Source of the DNA: Wurfbainia villosa
Lineage: Eukaryota > Streptophyta > Magnoliopsida > Zingiberales > Zingiberaceae
Length of the DNA stretch: 64,000 nucleotides
Direction: 5' to 3'
Assembly (NCBI GenBank): GCA_025175895.1
Contig: CM045998.1
Location: 11,517,153-11,581,152 of the forward strand
The notes under the pieces were generated by a model, which worked only from the letters and a program-made list of their open reading frames with translations, did no database searches and was not told the origin of the DNA. Of this stretch, positions 1 through 9,450 are shown piece by piece. The position numbers and the translations under genes were made by a program. Position 1 is the first letter of the stretch, and every line of letters begins with the position of its first letter.

Positions 1-159
1 ATCTACCCTCTGCACAACAAAAGGGAGGGGCATTATTTGTTATTCCGACCTAACTCGGCCTGTTTGACGATGTTTTCTCCAGGTGGGAATCCATCACTAA
101 AAACCATGTATCATCACAAGGGTTTACCGATGTCCAGGACAAGGTCGAATACATAGAAA

Positions 160-680
160 ACCTACTTAGAGAGATAGAGAAGCTCGTCTGGATTCAATGG
201 CGAATGAGCTACCCTACAGAATACGAGGCTCTACTCAACATGACGAATGGCAGGGAAGTAACACAGAACATATTGTCACAAATGAGAAGGGTGTTCTCCT
301 CCGAAGACCCTTCACAGGGATCCACAACCATACAAGATGTTGCATACAAAGATCTAGAGAGATTATCCTGCGACAATGTCAAAGACCTGGTCAAGTATAT
401 GAACGACTACATGCGCCTTGCAGTCAAGACCGGGAGGCTATACACAGGACCCGAGTTATCGGAGAAGCTGTGGTTAAAGATGCCTGGGGATCTAGGCAAC
501 ATAATCAAAATAGCTTTTGATGAGAAATTCCCATGCCTCACCGTGGGAGTATTCCCAAGGATACTATTCTCATACAAATACTTAGAGCAAGAATGCAACA
601 TTCCAAAGATCTCTGAAAAATCTATCCTTCTGCAGCCAGATACCAATACCAGGGTACTACCAGGAGAAGAAACGGCTTAG
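160..680 (+). pseudogene. Pararetrovirus coat-protein region, copy A
   Basis: The open stretch from about 202 to 680 aligns by eye with the copy-B coat-protein frame (8415-7900) almost residue for residue. The C-terminal part holds the same YTGPELSEKLW and VGVFPRILFSYKYLE stretches. In badnaviruses this part of ORF3 makes the virion protein. The frame here ends at a TAG at 678-680, exactly where copy B stays open a little longer, and sequence after it is scrambled by base changes and a deletion. Family assignment is by position before the zinc knuckle and by the protease/RT context, not by a strongly conserved motif. Confidence 0.65.
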
Positions 681-699
681 GGTCAGACATTCCGCGCCT

Positions 700-1407
700 G
701 AGGCAAACCACACGCGGCTCCCATGCTGCGCCGGAAAGCGCAAACACCTCGAAATCGAGAAATAAATCGTGCTATCTCATGGACAAGAAGGCCGCCCGCG
801 CGAGAATGTCGGACATCCTCTCAGTCCAAGAAGGAGAGGAGCAAAGTGATGCTATTTTTAGCATCTCAAAAGGAGAGGATGATGAGGAACTCCACAGGTC
901 GATTCAAACCATACGAATTAATGAATCATTATTTATGCTTGGACAAATAGATGGAGGCTATAGACCGCAGGTCAAAGTGTCAGAAGAGCAGCTGAAGTGC
1001 AACCACACTTGGAAGGTCAATGAGGTAATCCCTCGACCATCCAACACACACACTCTTTGCAGAGGGCCACCCTCGGAGGGCAAGAATTCTGCAGCGTGCC
1101 TTCGCATGCATGCAATCTATGCGGACCCTATTATTACAACAAACAAGTCCCTGTTGCGCCATCCCCACCAGCTCAATTCTTCCCAAGCAACCTAATTGAC
1201 CAGCAAAATTACTACTTCTCCTGGTGCGCAGGAGAAATCGAAAGGCTGAAGAAGGAGGTGGAATTTTACAAAAGACAGTACAAGGAGCTACTACTAGAAA
1301 AGGAACTAACTCGAGACTTCCAGCACCTTGGACTGAACGAGGAAGGGGAAATGACAAACACCCTGATTGGAAAAAAAAAAAGAATCACTACAACACAAGA
1401 ATCCTAA
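700..1407 (+). pseudogene. Pararetrovirus zinc-knuckle and Cys-rich region, copy A (damaged)
   Basis: This corresponds to 7900-7134 of copy B. The nucleic-acid-binding zinc knuckle that copy B keeps is disrupted here: around 770-820 the reading shifts and about 70 bp between the knuckle and the acidic DILSVQEGEEQSD stretch are missing. The downstream acidic stretch and the second Cys-rich block (about 1010-1140) are recognisable but in shifting frames. A run of ten A residues at about 1371-1382 is probably the cause or result of another frameshift before the protease. Confidence 0.6.
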
Positions 1408-1430
1408 AAGGGGTCGAGGTTAGTAAAAAA

Positions 1431-3520
1431 TATGCTCTATAACCTCAATGTAGAGATAGAAATCCAAGGAGTTCCCAGGTTTCAACTAAAGGAAATCCTT
1501 GACACCGGAGCAACCACTTGTTGTGTGGACCAGAGATCTGTGCCAAAAGCTGCCATGGAGTAAATGACCTATGAGGTCCATTTTAGCGGAATCAACTCAA
1601 GGCAGACGACCAAGATGAAACTGAGAGCCGAAAGAATGATAATTGAGAGCAATTCTTTCTGCATCCCCTACACCTACAGTTTCCCAATGATGATGGGTAA
1701 TGATATCCAGATGATAATTGGTGCAAATTTCATTCGAGCCATGCAGGGAGGAATAAGGATCGAAGGTAACGTAGTAACTATCTATAAGAACTTAACCACC
1801 ATCCATACATTGCCTACAGTCAACACAGCTGCAACCATAGAAGAGCTGGACCTGGAGGAAGAAGAATACCTCCAAATAAAAGAGATGGTATATTACTCAG
1901 CGAAACCATCTAGAGCTGACGAATTCGACCCCCTGCTGAAGGAGCTAAAAGAGCAGGGATACATCTGGGAGAATCCCCTGCAACACTGGGCCAAGAATTA
2001 GATTACATGCAAGTTGGATGTTAAAAACCCAGACTTCACCATAGAAGATAGGCCTCTCAAACAGCTCACCCCCACACAAAAGGCAGCCTTCTCTAAGCAT
2101 GTAAAGGCCTTATTGGAAATTGGGGTTATCAGACCAAGCACTAGTAGGCACAGGACTACTGCCATAATCGTTAACTCCGGAACTATCGTGGATCCTAGAA
2201 CAGGGAAAGAAACGAAGGGAAAAGAGAGGATGGTCTTCAATTTCAAAAGGCTCAATGATCTTACAGACAAGGATCAGTATAGCTTGCCTGACATCAACAC
2301 CATACTTAAAAAGGTCAGTAACAGCAAAATTTACTCCAAATTTGACCTGAAAAGTGGTTTTCATCAGGTTGCCATGCACCCCGATTCCATAGAATGGACA
2401 GTCTTCTGGGTACCAGACGACCTTTACGAATGGTTGGCAATGTCTTTCGGCCTCAAAAATGTGCCGACCATCTTCCAAAGAAAGAGGGACAACTATTTTC
2501 GGAGAACTGAAGACTTCATTGCAGTATACATAGACGACATTCTGGTGTTCTTAGAGGACAAGGTGGAACATTCTCGTCACTTGAAGGTCATGCTAGAGAT
2601 ATGAAAGAAAAATGGACTTGTTCTTAGCTCAACCAAAATGAAGATCGTGGTACCTGAGATCAAATTCCTAAGAGTGATCTTAGGGAATCGTAAGATACGG
2701 TTGCAACCGCATATCATCTCCAAGATTGCAAACTTTGACGAGCAAGAACTTCTCAATAAGAAGGGGCTCAGGTCTTGGTTAGGGCTCCTCAACTACGCCC
2801 CTAATTACATTCCAAACCTCGGCAAGTTGCTTAGCCCATTATACGCAAAAACTAGCCCTACAGGAGACAAACGGATGAACGACCATGATAAGACAGATCA
2901 AACACCTAGTAAACAATCTGCCAGACCTCGAAATACCACCCGAAAACTATTACATAATACTGGAAATAGACGGGTGCATGAGCGGATGGGGTGGGGTTTG
3001 CAAATGGAAGAGTCAAAAGCAAGACCCAAAAGAAATAGAAAAAATCTGCGCTTATGCTAGTGGCAAGATCAATCCCCCCAAGTCAACAATCGATGCAGAA
3101 ATCTATGCGGTGACGAACACTCTGGAGACCCTTAAAATCTATTTCCTGGACATAAGTGAAGTTGCCATCTGCACCGACTGCCAGGCCATCATAAGTTTCT
3201 TTCGCAAAACCACCAACAATAAACCTTCAAGGGTTAGATGGCTCACCTTCACAGACTACATAACTGGCACAGGGGTGGCAGTTACCTTCGAACACATAAA
3301 CGGACAGGATAATCAGCTGGCCGATAGTCTATCCCAACTAATCAATTGTTTAATTGTTTCAGAATGGCAGGAAGAACTCCTGGAGCAGCTAGGACAAGTG
3401 CATCCGCCCTTACTGGAGCTACAAGCCAATCCAAATACATCGATGCAAGTCCAACTTACGAAGGCGCTCAACCAATTAGTGCACAGTACTCAGAGTTACT
3501 CTGCATGGCGATAGCAGGAT
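1431..3520 (+). pseudogene. Pararetrovirus protease, reverse transcriptase and RNase H, copy A
   Basis: The protease begins near 1431 with a DTGATTC-type active site (about 1501-1521). RT palm motifs follow: SKFDLKSGFHQV near 2336-2370 and YIDDILVF near 2527-2551. The RNase H-like part (about 2900-3330) contains GWGGVCKWKS and a DAEIYAV motif. The frame is broken by a stop at 1561-1563, a stop at 1999-2001, a stop near 2602 and a frameshift at about 2880-3060, so no functional polyprotein can be made. Family knowledge: this is the replication unit of Caulimoviridae, which copies a pregenomic RNA in capsids in the cytoplasm. Confidence 0.85.
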
Positions 3521-3839
3521 AGTTAATCAGCAGTATGAGGCACTACTCCTGTTCCGAAGGCGAAGGATCCGCGAGGGAAGATTCCTTTTGGAAGAAGACT
3601 AAAGAATTAGACACCAACTACACCAACTTCAAAAACAGGCAGCTGACTCAGTGATCAGGGCTCTCAAACAGCTCCAGATGCTCCACACACTAAATCTACA
3701 GGAATGCGCCAGGATGAGCACCCCCGATAATTGGTGTCATGACTGGCACCCCACTACCAGAATAATTGAGGCACAACTGGCATCAGCAGTAGACATGATC
3801 AGAAATAGTATCAAAGAGATGTCCCATTTCACGCTGTAA
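3521..3839 (+). pseudogene. C-terminal tail region after RNase H, copy A
   Basis: A short open stretch at 3651-3839 ends in TAA at 3837-3839 and has a clear inverted counterpart in copy B (about 4710-4900). It is rich in Leu, Gln and Ala with no motif I recognise. It lies between RNase H and the viral promoter, where badnavirus-like genomes may carry the polyprotein tail or a small extra ORF. Function unknown. Confidence 0.4.
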
Positions 3840-3865
3840 AACAGACCCCCCGTACATAGTCATGT

Positions 3866-4020
3866 TTTCGTGAGTTGTAAAGCGTACCTCTTAAAGGACG
3901 CTGTGTGTGCTTTCTTACTTTATGAGTTGTAAAGCATACCTCTTAAAGGGCACTGTGTGTGCTTTCCTACTTTGTGAGTTGTAAAGTGTACCTCTTATAG
4001 GACGTCATGAGTTGTAAAGT
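3866..4020 (+). repeat. Enhancer-like direct repeats of viral promoter, copy A
   Basis: Three to four imperfect direct copies of a unit of roughly 58 bp that starts with GAGTTGTAAAG and includes TACCTCTTAAAGG. They lie 70-220 bp upstream of the TATA box, where caulimovirid promoters carry their enhancer elements. The inverted equivalent is at 4525-4680. An activating role is inferred from position only. Confidence 0.6.
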
Positions 4021-4088
4021 AGATTTGGGAATCCTCCTTTGGGAAGTGTGAATGACGATGGGGCCCTAAGCGCACCCGGTTCACTTCC

Positions 4089-4094
4089 TATATA
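4089..4094 (+). promoter_or_regulatory. TATA box of viral promoter, copy A
   Basis: TATATA within CCTATATAGGAG, followed about 30 bp later by the leader that leads to AATAAA (4176-4181) and the primer site (4240-4251). This is the standard order of a pararetroviral pregenomic RNA start. The promoter points right, toward the inverted copy B. Confidence 0.7.
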
Positions 4095-4239
4095 GGAGCA
4101 CCTCCTACTCCATTGCGAGGCATTCAAGCATTCTACTTGAGCTTCACTTTGGATTCCCTAGTTCAAGTCTCCAGCAATAAAGAACTTGTGAGTTTTTCAT
4201 CATTTTCTCCTTGTTCTTATTTTTGCAACGCTTCCTTTT

Positions 4240-4251
4240 TGGTATCAGAGC
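4240..4251 (+). other. tRNA-Met primer-binding site, copy A
   Basis: TGGTATCAGAGC matches the sequence complementary to the 3' end of plant initiator tRNA-Met, used by Caulimoviridae to prime minus-strand synthesis and conventionally numbered as the genome start. It is the last base block of copy A before the spacer. Confidence 0.85.
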
Positions 4252-4278
4252 GAGGTGTGAATTGGATTATTTTTGCAA
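4252..4278. other. Spacer at the centre of the viral inverted repeat
   Basis: A 27-bp AT-rich non-palindromic segment separates the two primer-site sequences. Both arms start right at the spacer, so the junction lies at viral genome position 1. This suggests the two copies were joined through their minus-strand origin. Confidence 0.75.
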
Positions 4279-4290
4279 GCTCTGATACCA
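4279..4290 (-). other. tRNA-Met primer-binding site, copy B
   Basis: The minus strand reads TGGTATCAGAGC, identical to the site at 4240-4251. It marks viral position 1 of copy B. Confidence 0.85.
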
Positions 4291-4445
4291 AAAAGGAAGC
4301 GTTGCAAAAATAAGAACAAGGAGAAAATGATGAAAAACTCACAAGTTCTTTATTGCTGGAGACTTGAACAGACTTGAACTGAGAAATCCAAAGTGAAGCT
4401 CAAGTAGAATGCTTGAATGCCTCTCAATAGAGTAGGAGGTGCTCC

Positions 4446-4680
4446 TATATAGGAAGTGAACCGAGTGCGCTTAGGGCCCCATCGTCATTCATGCTTCCCA
4501 AAGGACGATTCCCACATCTACTTTACAACTCATGGCGTCCTATAAGAGGTACGCTTTACAACTCACAAAGTAGGAAAGCGCACATAGCGTCCTTTAAGAG
4601 GTATGCTTTACAACTCATAAAGTAAGAAAGCACACATAGCGTCCTTTAAGAGGTACGCTTTACAAGTCATGAAAACATGA
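4446..4680 (-). promoter_or_regulatory. Viral promoter of copy B: TATA box (4446-4451) and enhancer-like repeats (4525-4680)
   Basis: Mirror image of the copy-A promoter. TATATA lies at 4446-4451 on minus, with about three repeats containing CTTTACAACTCA (plus-strand reading) upstream at 4525-4680. This promoter points left, directly at the copy-A promoter; the two TATA boxes are about 355 bp apart. Confidence 0.65.
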
Positions 4681-4689
4681 ATATGTACG

Positions 4690-5233
4690 GGGATTCTGCT
4701 TTATAGCGTGAAATGGGACATCTCTTTGATACTATCCCTGATCATGTCTACTGATGTTGCCAGTTGTGCCTCAATTATTCTAGTAGTGGGATGCCAGTCA
4801 TGACACTAATTATCGGGGGTGCTCATCCTGGCGCATTCCTGTAGCTTCAGTGTGTGGAGCATCTGGAGTTGTTCGAGAGCCCTGATCGCTAAGTCAGCTG
4901 CCTATTTTTGAAGTTGGTGTGGTTGGTGTCTAATTCTTTGGTCTTCTTCCAAAAGGAATCTTCCCTCGCGGATCCTTCGCCTTCGGAACAGGAGTAGTGC
5001 ATCATAATGTTGATTAACTGTCCCTCTATCGCCATGCCGGAGTAACTCTGAGTACTGTGCGCTAATTGGTTGAGCGCCTTCATAAGTTGGACTTGCATCG
5101 ATGTCTCTGGATTGTCTTGTAGCTCCAGTAAGGCCGGGTGCACTTGTCCTAGCTGCTCCAGGAGTTCTTCCTGCCATTCTGAAATAATTAAACAATTGAT
5201 TAGTCGGGATAGGCTATCTGCCAGCTGATTGTC
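4690..5233 (-). pseudogene. Polyprotein tail region after RNase H, copy B
   Basis: The inverted equivalent of 3330-3839. A minus-strand open stretch at 5195-4902 overlaps a second one at 5143-4889 in another frame, showing a frameshift within the tail. No domain recognised. Confidence 0.4.
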
Positions 5234-5656
5234 CTATCCGTTTATGTGTTCGAAGGTAACTGCCACCCCTGTGCCAGTTATGTAGTCTGTGAAGGCGAGC
5301 CATCTAACCCTTGAAAGTTTATTGTTGGTGGTTTTGCCAAAGAAACTTATGATGGCCTGGCAGTCGGTGTGGATGGTAACTTCACTTTTGTCCAGGAAAT
5401 AGATTTTAAGGGCCTCCAGAGTGTTCATCACCGCATAGATTTCTGCATCGATTGTTGACTTGGGGGGATTGAACTTGCCATTAGCATAAGCGTAGATTTT
5501 TTTTGTTGCTTTTGGGTCTTGCTTTTGACTCTTCCATTTGCAAACCCCGCCCCATCCGCTCATGCACCCATCCATTTCCAGTATTATGTAATGGTTTTCG
5601 GGTGGTATTTCGAGGTCTGGCAGATTGTTTACTAGGTGTTTGATCTGTCTTATCAT
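5234..5656 (-). pseudogene. RNase H region, copy B
   Basis: The minus-strand frame contains GWGGVCKWKSQK, STIDAEIYAV and a terminal VTFEHING stretch, matching the RNase H domain of copy A. It overlaps the preceding RT frame (6167-5481) in a different phase, so one frameshift near 5640 separates RT from RNase H. Confidence 0.75.
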
Positions 5657-6167
5657 GGTCGTTCATCCGTTTGTCTCCTGTAGGGCTAGTTTTTGCGTAT
5701 AGCGGGCTGAGCAACTTGCCGAGGTTTGGAATGTAATTACGGGCGTAGTTGAGGAGTCCTAACCAAGACCTGAGCCCCTTCTTATTGAGAAGTTCATGCT
5801 CATCAAAGTCTGCAATCTTGGAGATGATATGCGGTTGCAACCGTATCTTACGATTCCCTAAGATCGCTCCTAGGAATTTGATCTCTGGTACCGCAATCTT
5901 CATTTTGGATGGGCTAAGAACAAGCCCATTTTTCTTGCATATTTCTAGCATGACCTTCAAGTGATGAGAATGTTCCGCCTTGTTCTCTGAGAACACTAGA
6001 ATGTCGTCTATGTATACTGCAATGAAGTCTTCAGTTCCCCGAAAATAGTTGTCCATCTTTCTTTGGAAGATGGTCGGCGCATTTTTGAGGCCAAAAGACA
6101 TTGTCAACCATTCGTAAAGGTAGTTTGGTACCCAGAAGGTTGTCCATTCTATGGAATCGAGGTGCAT
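5481..6167 (-). pseudogene. Reverse transcriptase palm/thumb, copy B
   Basis: A 228-codon minus-strand frame with FGLKNAPTIFQRKMDN and the catalytic YIDDILVF box, then the connection segment with NYARNYIPNLG typical of badnavirus-like RTs. It is cut from the upstream fingers domain by a TAA directly before it (about 6172-6176). Motifs are intact; the break is a small one. Confidence 0.85.
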
Positions 6168-6173
6168 GGCAAC

Positions 6174-7109
6174 CTAATGAAAACCACTTTTCAGGTCAAA
6201 TTTGGAGTAAATTCTGCTGTTACAGACCTTTTTAAGTATGGTGTTGATGCCAGGCAAGCTATACTGATCCTTGTTTATTAGATCATTGAGCCATTTGAAA
6301 TTGAAGATCATCCTCTCTTTTCCTTTCGTTTCTTTCCCTGTTTTAGGATCCACGATAGTTTTGGAGTTGACGATTATGGCAGTAGTCTTGTGCCTGCTAG
6401 TGTTTGGTCTGATAACCCCAATTTCCAATAAGGCCTTTACATGCTTAGAGAAGGTTGTCTTTTGTGTGGGGGTGAGTTGTTTGAGAGTCTTGTCTTCTAT
6501 GGTGAAGTCTGGGTTTTTAATGTCCAACTTGCATGTAATTTGATTCTTGGCCCAGTGTTGTAGGGGATTCTCCCCGATGTATCCTTGCTCTTTTAGCTCC
6601 TTCAGCAGGGGGCCGAATTCGTCAGCTCTAGATGGTTCCGCTGAGTAATATACCATCTCTTTTATTTGGAGGTATTCTTCTTCCTCCAGGTCCAGCTCTT
6701 CTATGGCTGCAGTTGTGTTGACTGTAGGCAATGTATGGATGGTGGTTAAGTTCTTATAGATAGTTACTACGTTACCTTCGATCCTTATTCCTCCCTGCAT
6801 GGCTCGAATGAAATTTGCACCAATTATCATCTGGATATTATCACCCAGCATCATTGGGAAACTATAGGTGTAGGGGATGCGGAAAGAATTGCTCTCAATT
6901 ATCATTCTTCTGGCTCTCAGTTTCATCTTGGTCGTCTGCCTTGAGTTGATGCCGCTAAAATGGACCTCATAGGTCATTTCCTCCAGGGCAGCTTTTGGCA
7001 CAGATCTCTGGTCCATGCAACAAGTGGTTGCTCCGGTGTCAAGGATTGCCTTTAGTTGAAATCGGGGAACTCCTTGGATTTCTATCTCTACATTGAGGTT
7101 ATAGAGCAT
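6174..7109 (-). pseudogene. Aspartic protease and RT fingers domain, copy B
   Basis: A 311-codon minus-strand frame. The protease site DTGATTCCMD sits near residues 24-33. RT begins around residue 200 and contains SKFDLKSGFH at the extreme end, where the stop interrupts it. Copy A has stops at two places inside the same segment, so copy B is the cleaner template. With 5481-6167 it would form the usual protease-RT unit; the unit is broken and I infer no activity. Confidence 0.85.
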
Positions 7110-7133
7110 ATCTTTTACTAACCTCAGCCCCTT

Positions 7134-7619
7134 TTAGGCTTCTTGTGTTGTAGTGATACTTTCTTTTCCAATCAAGACATTTGTCATTTCCCCTTCCTCG
7201 TTCAGTCCAAGGTGCTGGAAGTCTCGAGTTAGTTCCTTTTCTAGTAGTAGCTCCTCGTACTGTCTTTTGTAAAATTTCATCTCCTTCTTCAGCCTTTCGA
7301 TTTCTCCCGTACACCAGGAGATGTAGTAATTTTGTTGGTCAATTAGGTTGCTTGGGAAGAACTGAGCTGGTGGGGCTGGCGCAATAGGGACTTGTTTGTT
7401 GTAATAATAGGGTCCGCACAGATTGCATGCGGTTGTAAGGCACTGCGGGCACTGAATTCTTGCCCTCTGGAGGGTGGCCCTCTTGCAGCAGGTGAAGGTG
7501 CTGGACTGTGGATGAGGGATTACCTCATTGACCTTCCAAGTGTGGTTGCACTTCAGCTGCTCTTCTGACACTTTGACCTGGGGTCTATAGCCTCCATCTA
7601 TTTGTCTAAGCATAAACAA
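7134..7619 (-). pseudogene. Second Cys-rich domain, copy B
   Basis: The minus-strand frame contains a cysteine followed after 11 residues by CPQCLTTACNLC, i.e. Cx11Cx2Cx4Cx2C. This is close to the Cx2Cx11Cx2Cx4Cx2C block known from badnaviruses and RTBV; the leading Cx2C is replaced by CC. A charged, coiled-coil-like stretch rich in Glu and Lys follows before the protease. This motif is the best single argument for a badnavirus/tungrovirus-type virus. Confidence 0.7.
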
Positions 7620-7689
7620 TGATTCATTAATTCATAAGGTTTGAATCGACCTGTGGAGTTCCTCATCATCCTCTCCTTCTGAGATGCTA

Positions 7690-7899
7690 AAAATAGCATC
7701 GCTTTGCTCCTCTCCTTCCTGGACTGAGAGGATGTCACAATCATCAGGGAGTTGAAGCTGCTCGAACAGGGCTACTCTCTTGATGTTGCGATGCTCGCTA
7801 GGGCATTCTTGCGCAAAGTGTCCTTCTTGTCCACAGAGATAGCACCTGCATTTCTTGTTTCTGACGAGGTGCTTGCGCTTTTCGATGCGAGCATGGGAG
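7690..7899 (-). pseudogene. Zinc-knuckle region, copy B
   Basis: On minus, about 7855-7811 encodes CYLCGQEGHFAQEC, a canonical Cx2Cx4Hx4C nucleic-acid-binding knuckle just after a basic RKHKK-type stretch, and before an acidic DILSVQEGEEQSD stretch. The order coat protein, basic stretch, knuckle is that of caulimovirid capsid proteins. Frames are broken on either side. Confidence 0.75.
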
Positions 7900-8460
7900 T
7901 CATGTGGTTTGCCTTTGTAAGTGCGGGAACGCTTGACCCCAAGTCATTTCTTCTCCTGGTAGTACCCTGGTATTGGTATCTGGCTGCAGAAGGATAGATT
8001 TTTCAGAGATCTTTGGAATGCTGCATTCATGCTCTAAGTACTTGTATGAGAATAGTATCCTTGGGAATACTCCCACGGTGAGGGCTGGGAATTTCTCATC
8101 AAAAGCTATTTTGATTCTGTTGCCCAGATCCCCAGGCATCTTCAACCACAACTTCTCCGATAACTCAGGTCCTGTGTATAGCCTCCCGATCTTGGCCACA
8201 AGGCGCATGTAGTTGTTCATATACTTGACCAGGTCTTTGACATTGTCGCAGGATAATCTCTCTAGATCTTTGTATGCAGCATCTTGTATGGTTGTGGATC
8301 CCTGTGAAGGGTCTTTGGAGGAGAACACCCTTCTCATTTGTGACAATATGTTCTGTGTTCCTTCCCTGCCATCCATCGTGTTGAGTAGAGCCTCGTATTC
8401 TGTAGGGTAGCTCATTCGCCATTGAATCCAGACGAGCTTCTCTATCTCTCTAAGTAGGTT
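7900..8460 (-). pseudogene. Coat-protein region, copy B
   Basis: A 171-codon minus-strand frame (8415-7900) matches copy A 204-680 and continues beyond copy A's stop into the basic region before the zinc knuckle. The frame upstream of 8415 also reads on without a start codon, as expected for an internal part of a polyprotein. Confidence 0.65.
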
Positions 8461-8462
8461 TT

Positions 8463-8797
8463 CTATGTATTCGACCTTGTCCTGGACATCGGTAAACCCT
8501 TGTGATGATACATGGTTTTTAGTGATGGATTCCCACCTGGAGAAAACATCGTCAAATAGGCCGAGTTAGGTCGGAATAACAAATAATGCCCCTCCCTTTT
8601 GTTGTGCAGAGGGTAGATTCCATAGTTCGTTGTTGTCATCTCTTCTAAAGCGGGCATTGGTAAACTGCCTCTGACCCTGTAATGGTGCTGAAGGTGCTGA
8701 AGGTGCTGGGTCTGCTCTTGCTGGTAGGTACCCTGGTGGTCCCATAGAGGCATTGGTAAACTGCCTCTGACCCTGTAATGGTGCTGAAGGTGCTGAC
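8463..8797 (-). pseudogene. Polyprotein linker before coat protein, copy B, with 96-bp-spaced duplication
   Basis: Low-complexity, Pro/Ala/Gln-rich frame on minus. A 47-bp segment beginning GCATTGGTAAACTGCC occurs at 8654-8700 and again at 8750-8797, spaced by 96 bp, so the protein carries a duplicated APLQGQRQFTNA-type motif. The second copy ends exactly where copia-1 sequence starts. Confidence 0.6.
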
Positions 8798-9440
8798 TCT
8801 GATGAAAAGGAGAGAGATAGATATAAGAAATGGATCAAGGCAGATGAGATGGCGTGGTGTTACATTTTGGCATCTATGTCAAATGTGCTGCAACATCAGC
8901 ATCAGGCCATGGGCACGGCTTATGACATGATGGTAAATCTCAAGGAACTTTTCGGACATCAGAGTAGGGCGGCTAGGCAGGAGGCAATGAGAAACTTGAT
9001 GACGACCACCATGATCGAGGGAACACCCGTTAGGGATCATGCTCTCAAGATGATGGCTCATCTTAATGAGATGGAAGTCCTCGAAGCTGAGATCGATGGG
9101 GAAACCCAGGTCGATATCATTCTCCAGTCTCTGCCTAGGAGTTTTGAGCAGTTCCGCCTCAACTACAACATGAACAAGAGGTTGTATTCGTTGGCGGAGC
9201 TTCCGAACTCCGGCGTGAGAGGGGCTTTTCGTCGAGTTCTCAAGCCATGGTCGCTCGAAGGTTTCTTCCTCTAAACCGAAGGTAAGAAGAAGAAGCAAGG
9301 TGGAGCGAAGAAAGTGGCGATGGGACCTCGGCAGAGTGAAGAAGCCGAAAGGCAAGTGCTTCACTTGCAAGCGGTGGACATTGGAAGGCGGATCCTCGCC
9401 GAAAGAACAAAGGTATATCTTCTTGTTTAGTTGTTGAAAC
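8798..9440 (+). pseudogene. Copia-1 Gag, partial
   Basis: The open stretch 8849-9274 matches plant copia Gag (UBN2/retrotran_gag type): it contains ADEMAWCYILASMSNVLQ, LKELFGHQSRAARQ and LPRSFEQFRLNYNMNK. The N-terminal third is absent. After about 9220 the frame shifts; the zinc-knuckle region that should follow at about 9350-9400 is degraded. Gag would form the virus-like particle. Confidence 0.8.
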
Positions 9441-9450
9441 ATGTTTAGCG

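Larger units (their letters stand above)
1..4251 (+). mobile_element. Endogenous badnavirus-like pararetrovirus, copy A (partial, decayed)
   Basis: Integrated Caulimoviridae DNA on the plus strand. In viral order it shows a coat-protein region, a damaged zinc-knuckle region, a second Cys-rich region, aspartic protease, reverse transcriptase, RNase H, a short tail, a repeat-rich promoter with TATA box, a leader with AATAAA, and a tRNA-Met primer site at the right end. The badnavirus/tungrovirus assignment rests on the Cys-rich pattern and on the RT/RNase H linker with an NYIPNLG-type motif. The left end runs off the window. Several frameshifts and stops break the polyprotein, including a stop at 1561-1563 and an in-frame stop near 2602. 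About 70-80 bp are missing after the coat-protein region relative to copy B. It is the inverted partner of copy B (4279-8797). There is no LTR and no integrase, as expected for a virus. Confidence 0.88.
4279..8797 (-). mobile_element. Endogenous badnavirus-like pararetrovirus, copy B (inverted partner)
   Basis: Minus-strand copy of the same virus as 1-4251, with identity that looks above 90% by eye along the whole arm. Reading the minus strand from 8797: N-terminal/linker region with a duplicated segment, coat protein, zinc knuckle, Cys-rich domain, protease, RT, RNase H, tail, promoter and primer site. It is better preserved than copy A: protease to RT is one 311-codon frame (7109-6174), separated by a single stop from a 228-codon RT/RNase H frame (6167-5481). 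It ends at about 8797, where copia-1 gag sequence begins. Confidence 0.88.

Noticed and set aside
4240..4290. A pair of retrotransposon primer sites meaning two LTR elements
   Set aside because: No LTRs flank them, and the order promoter, leader, primer site with no integrase identifies a pararetrovirus.
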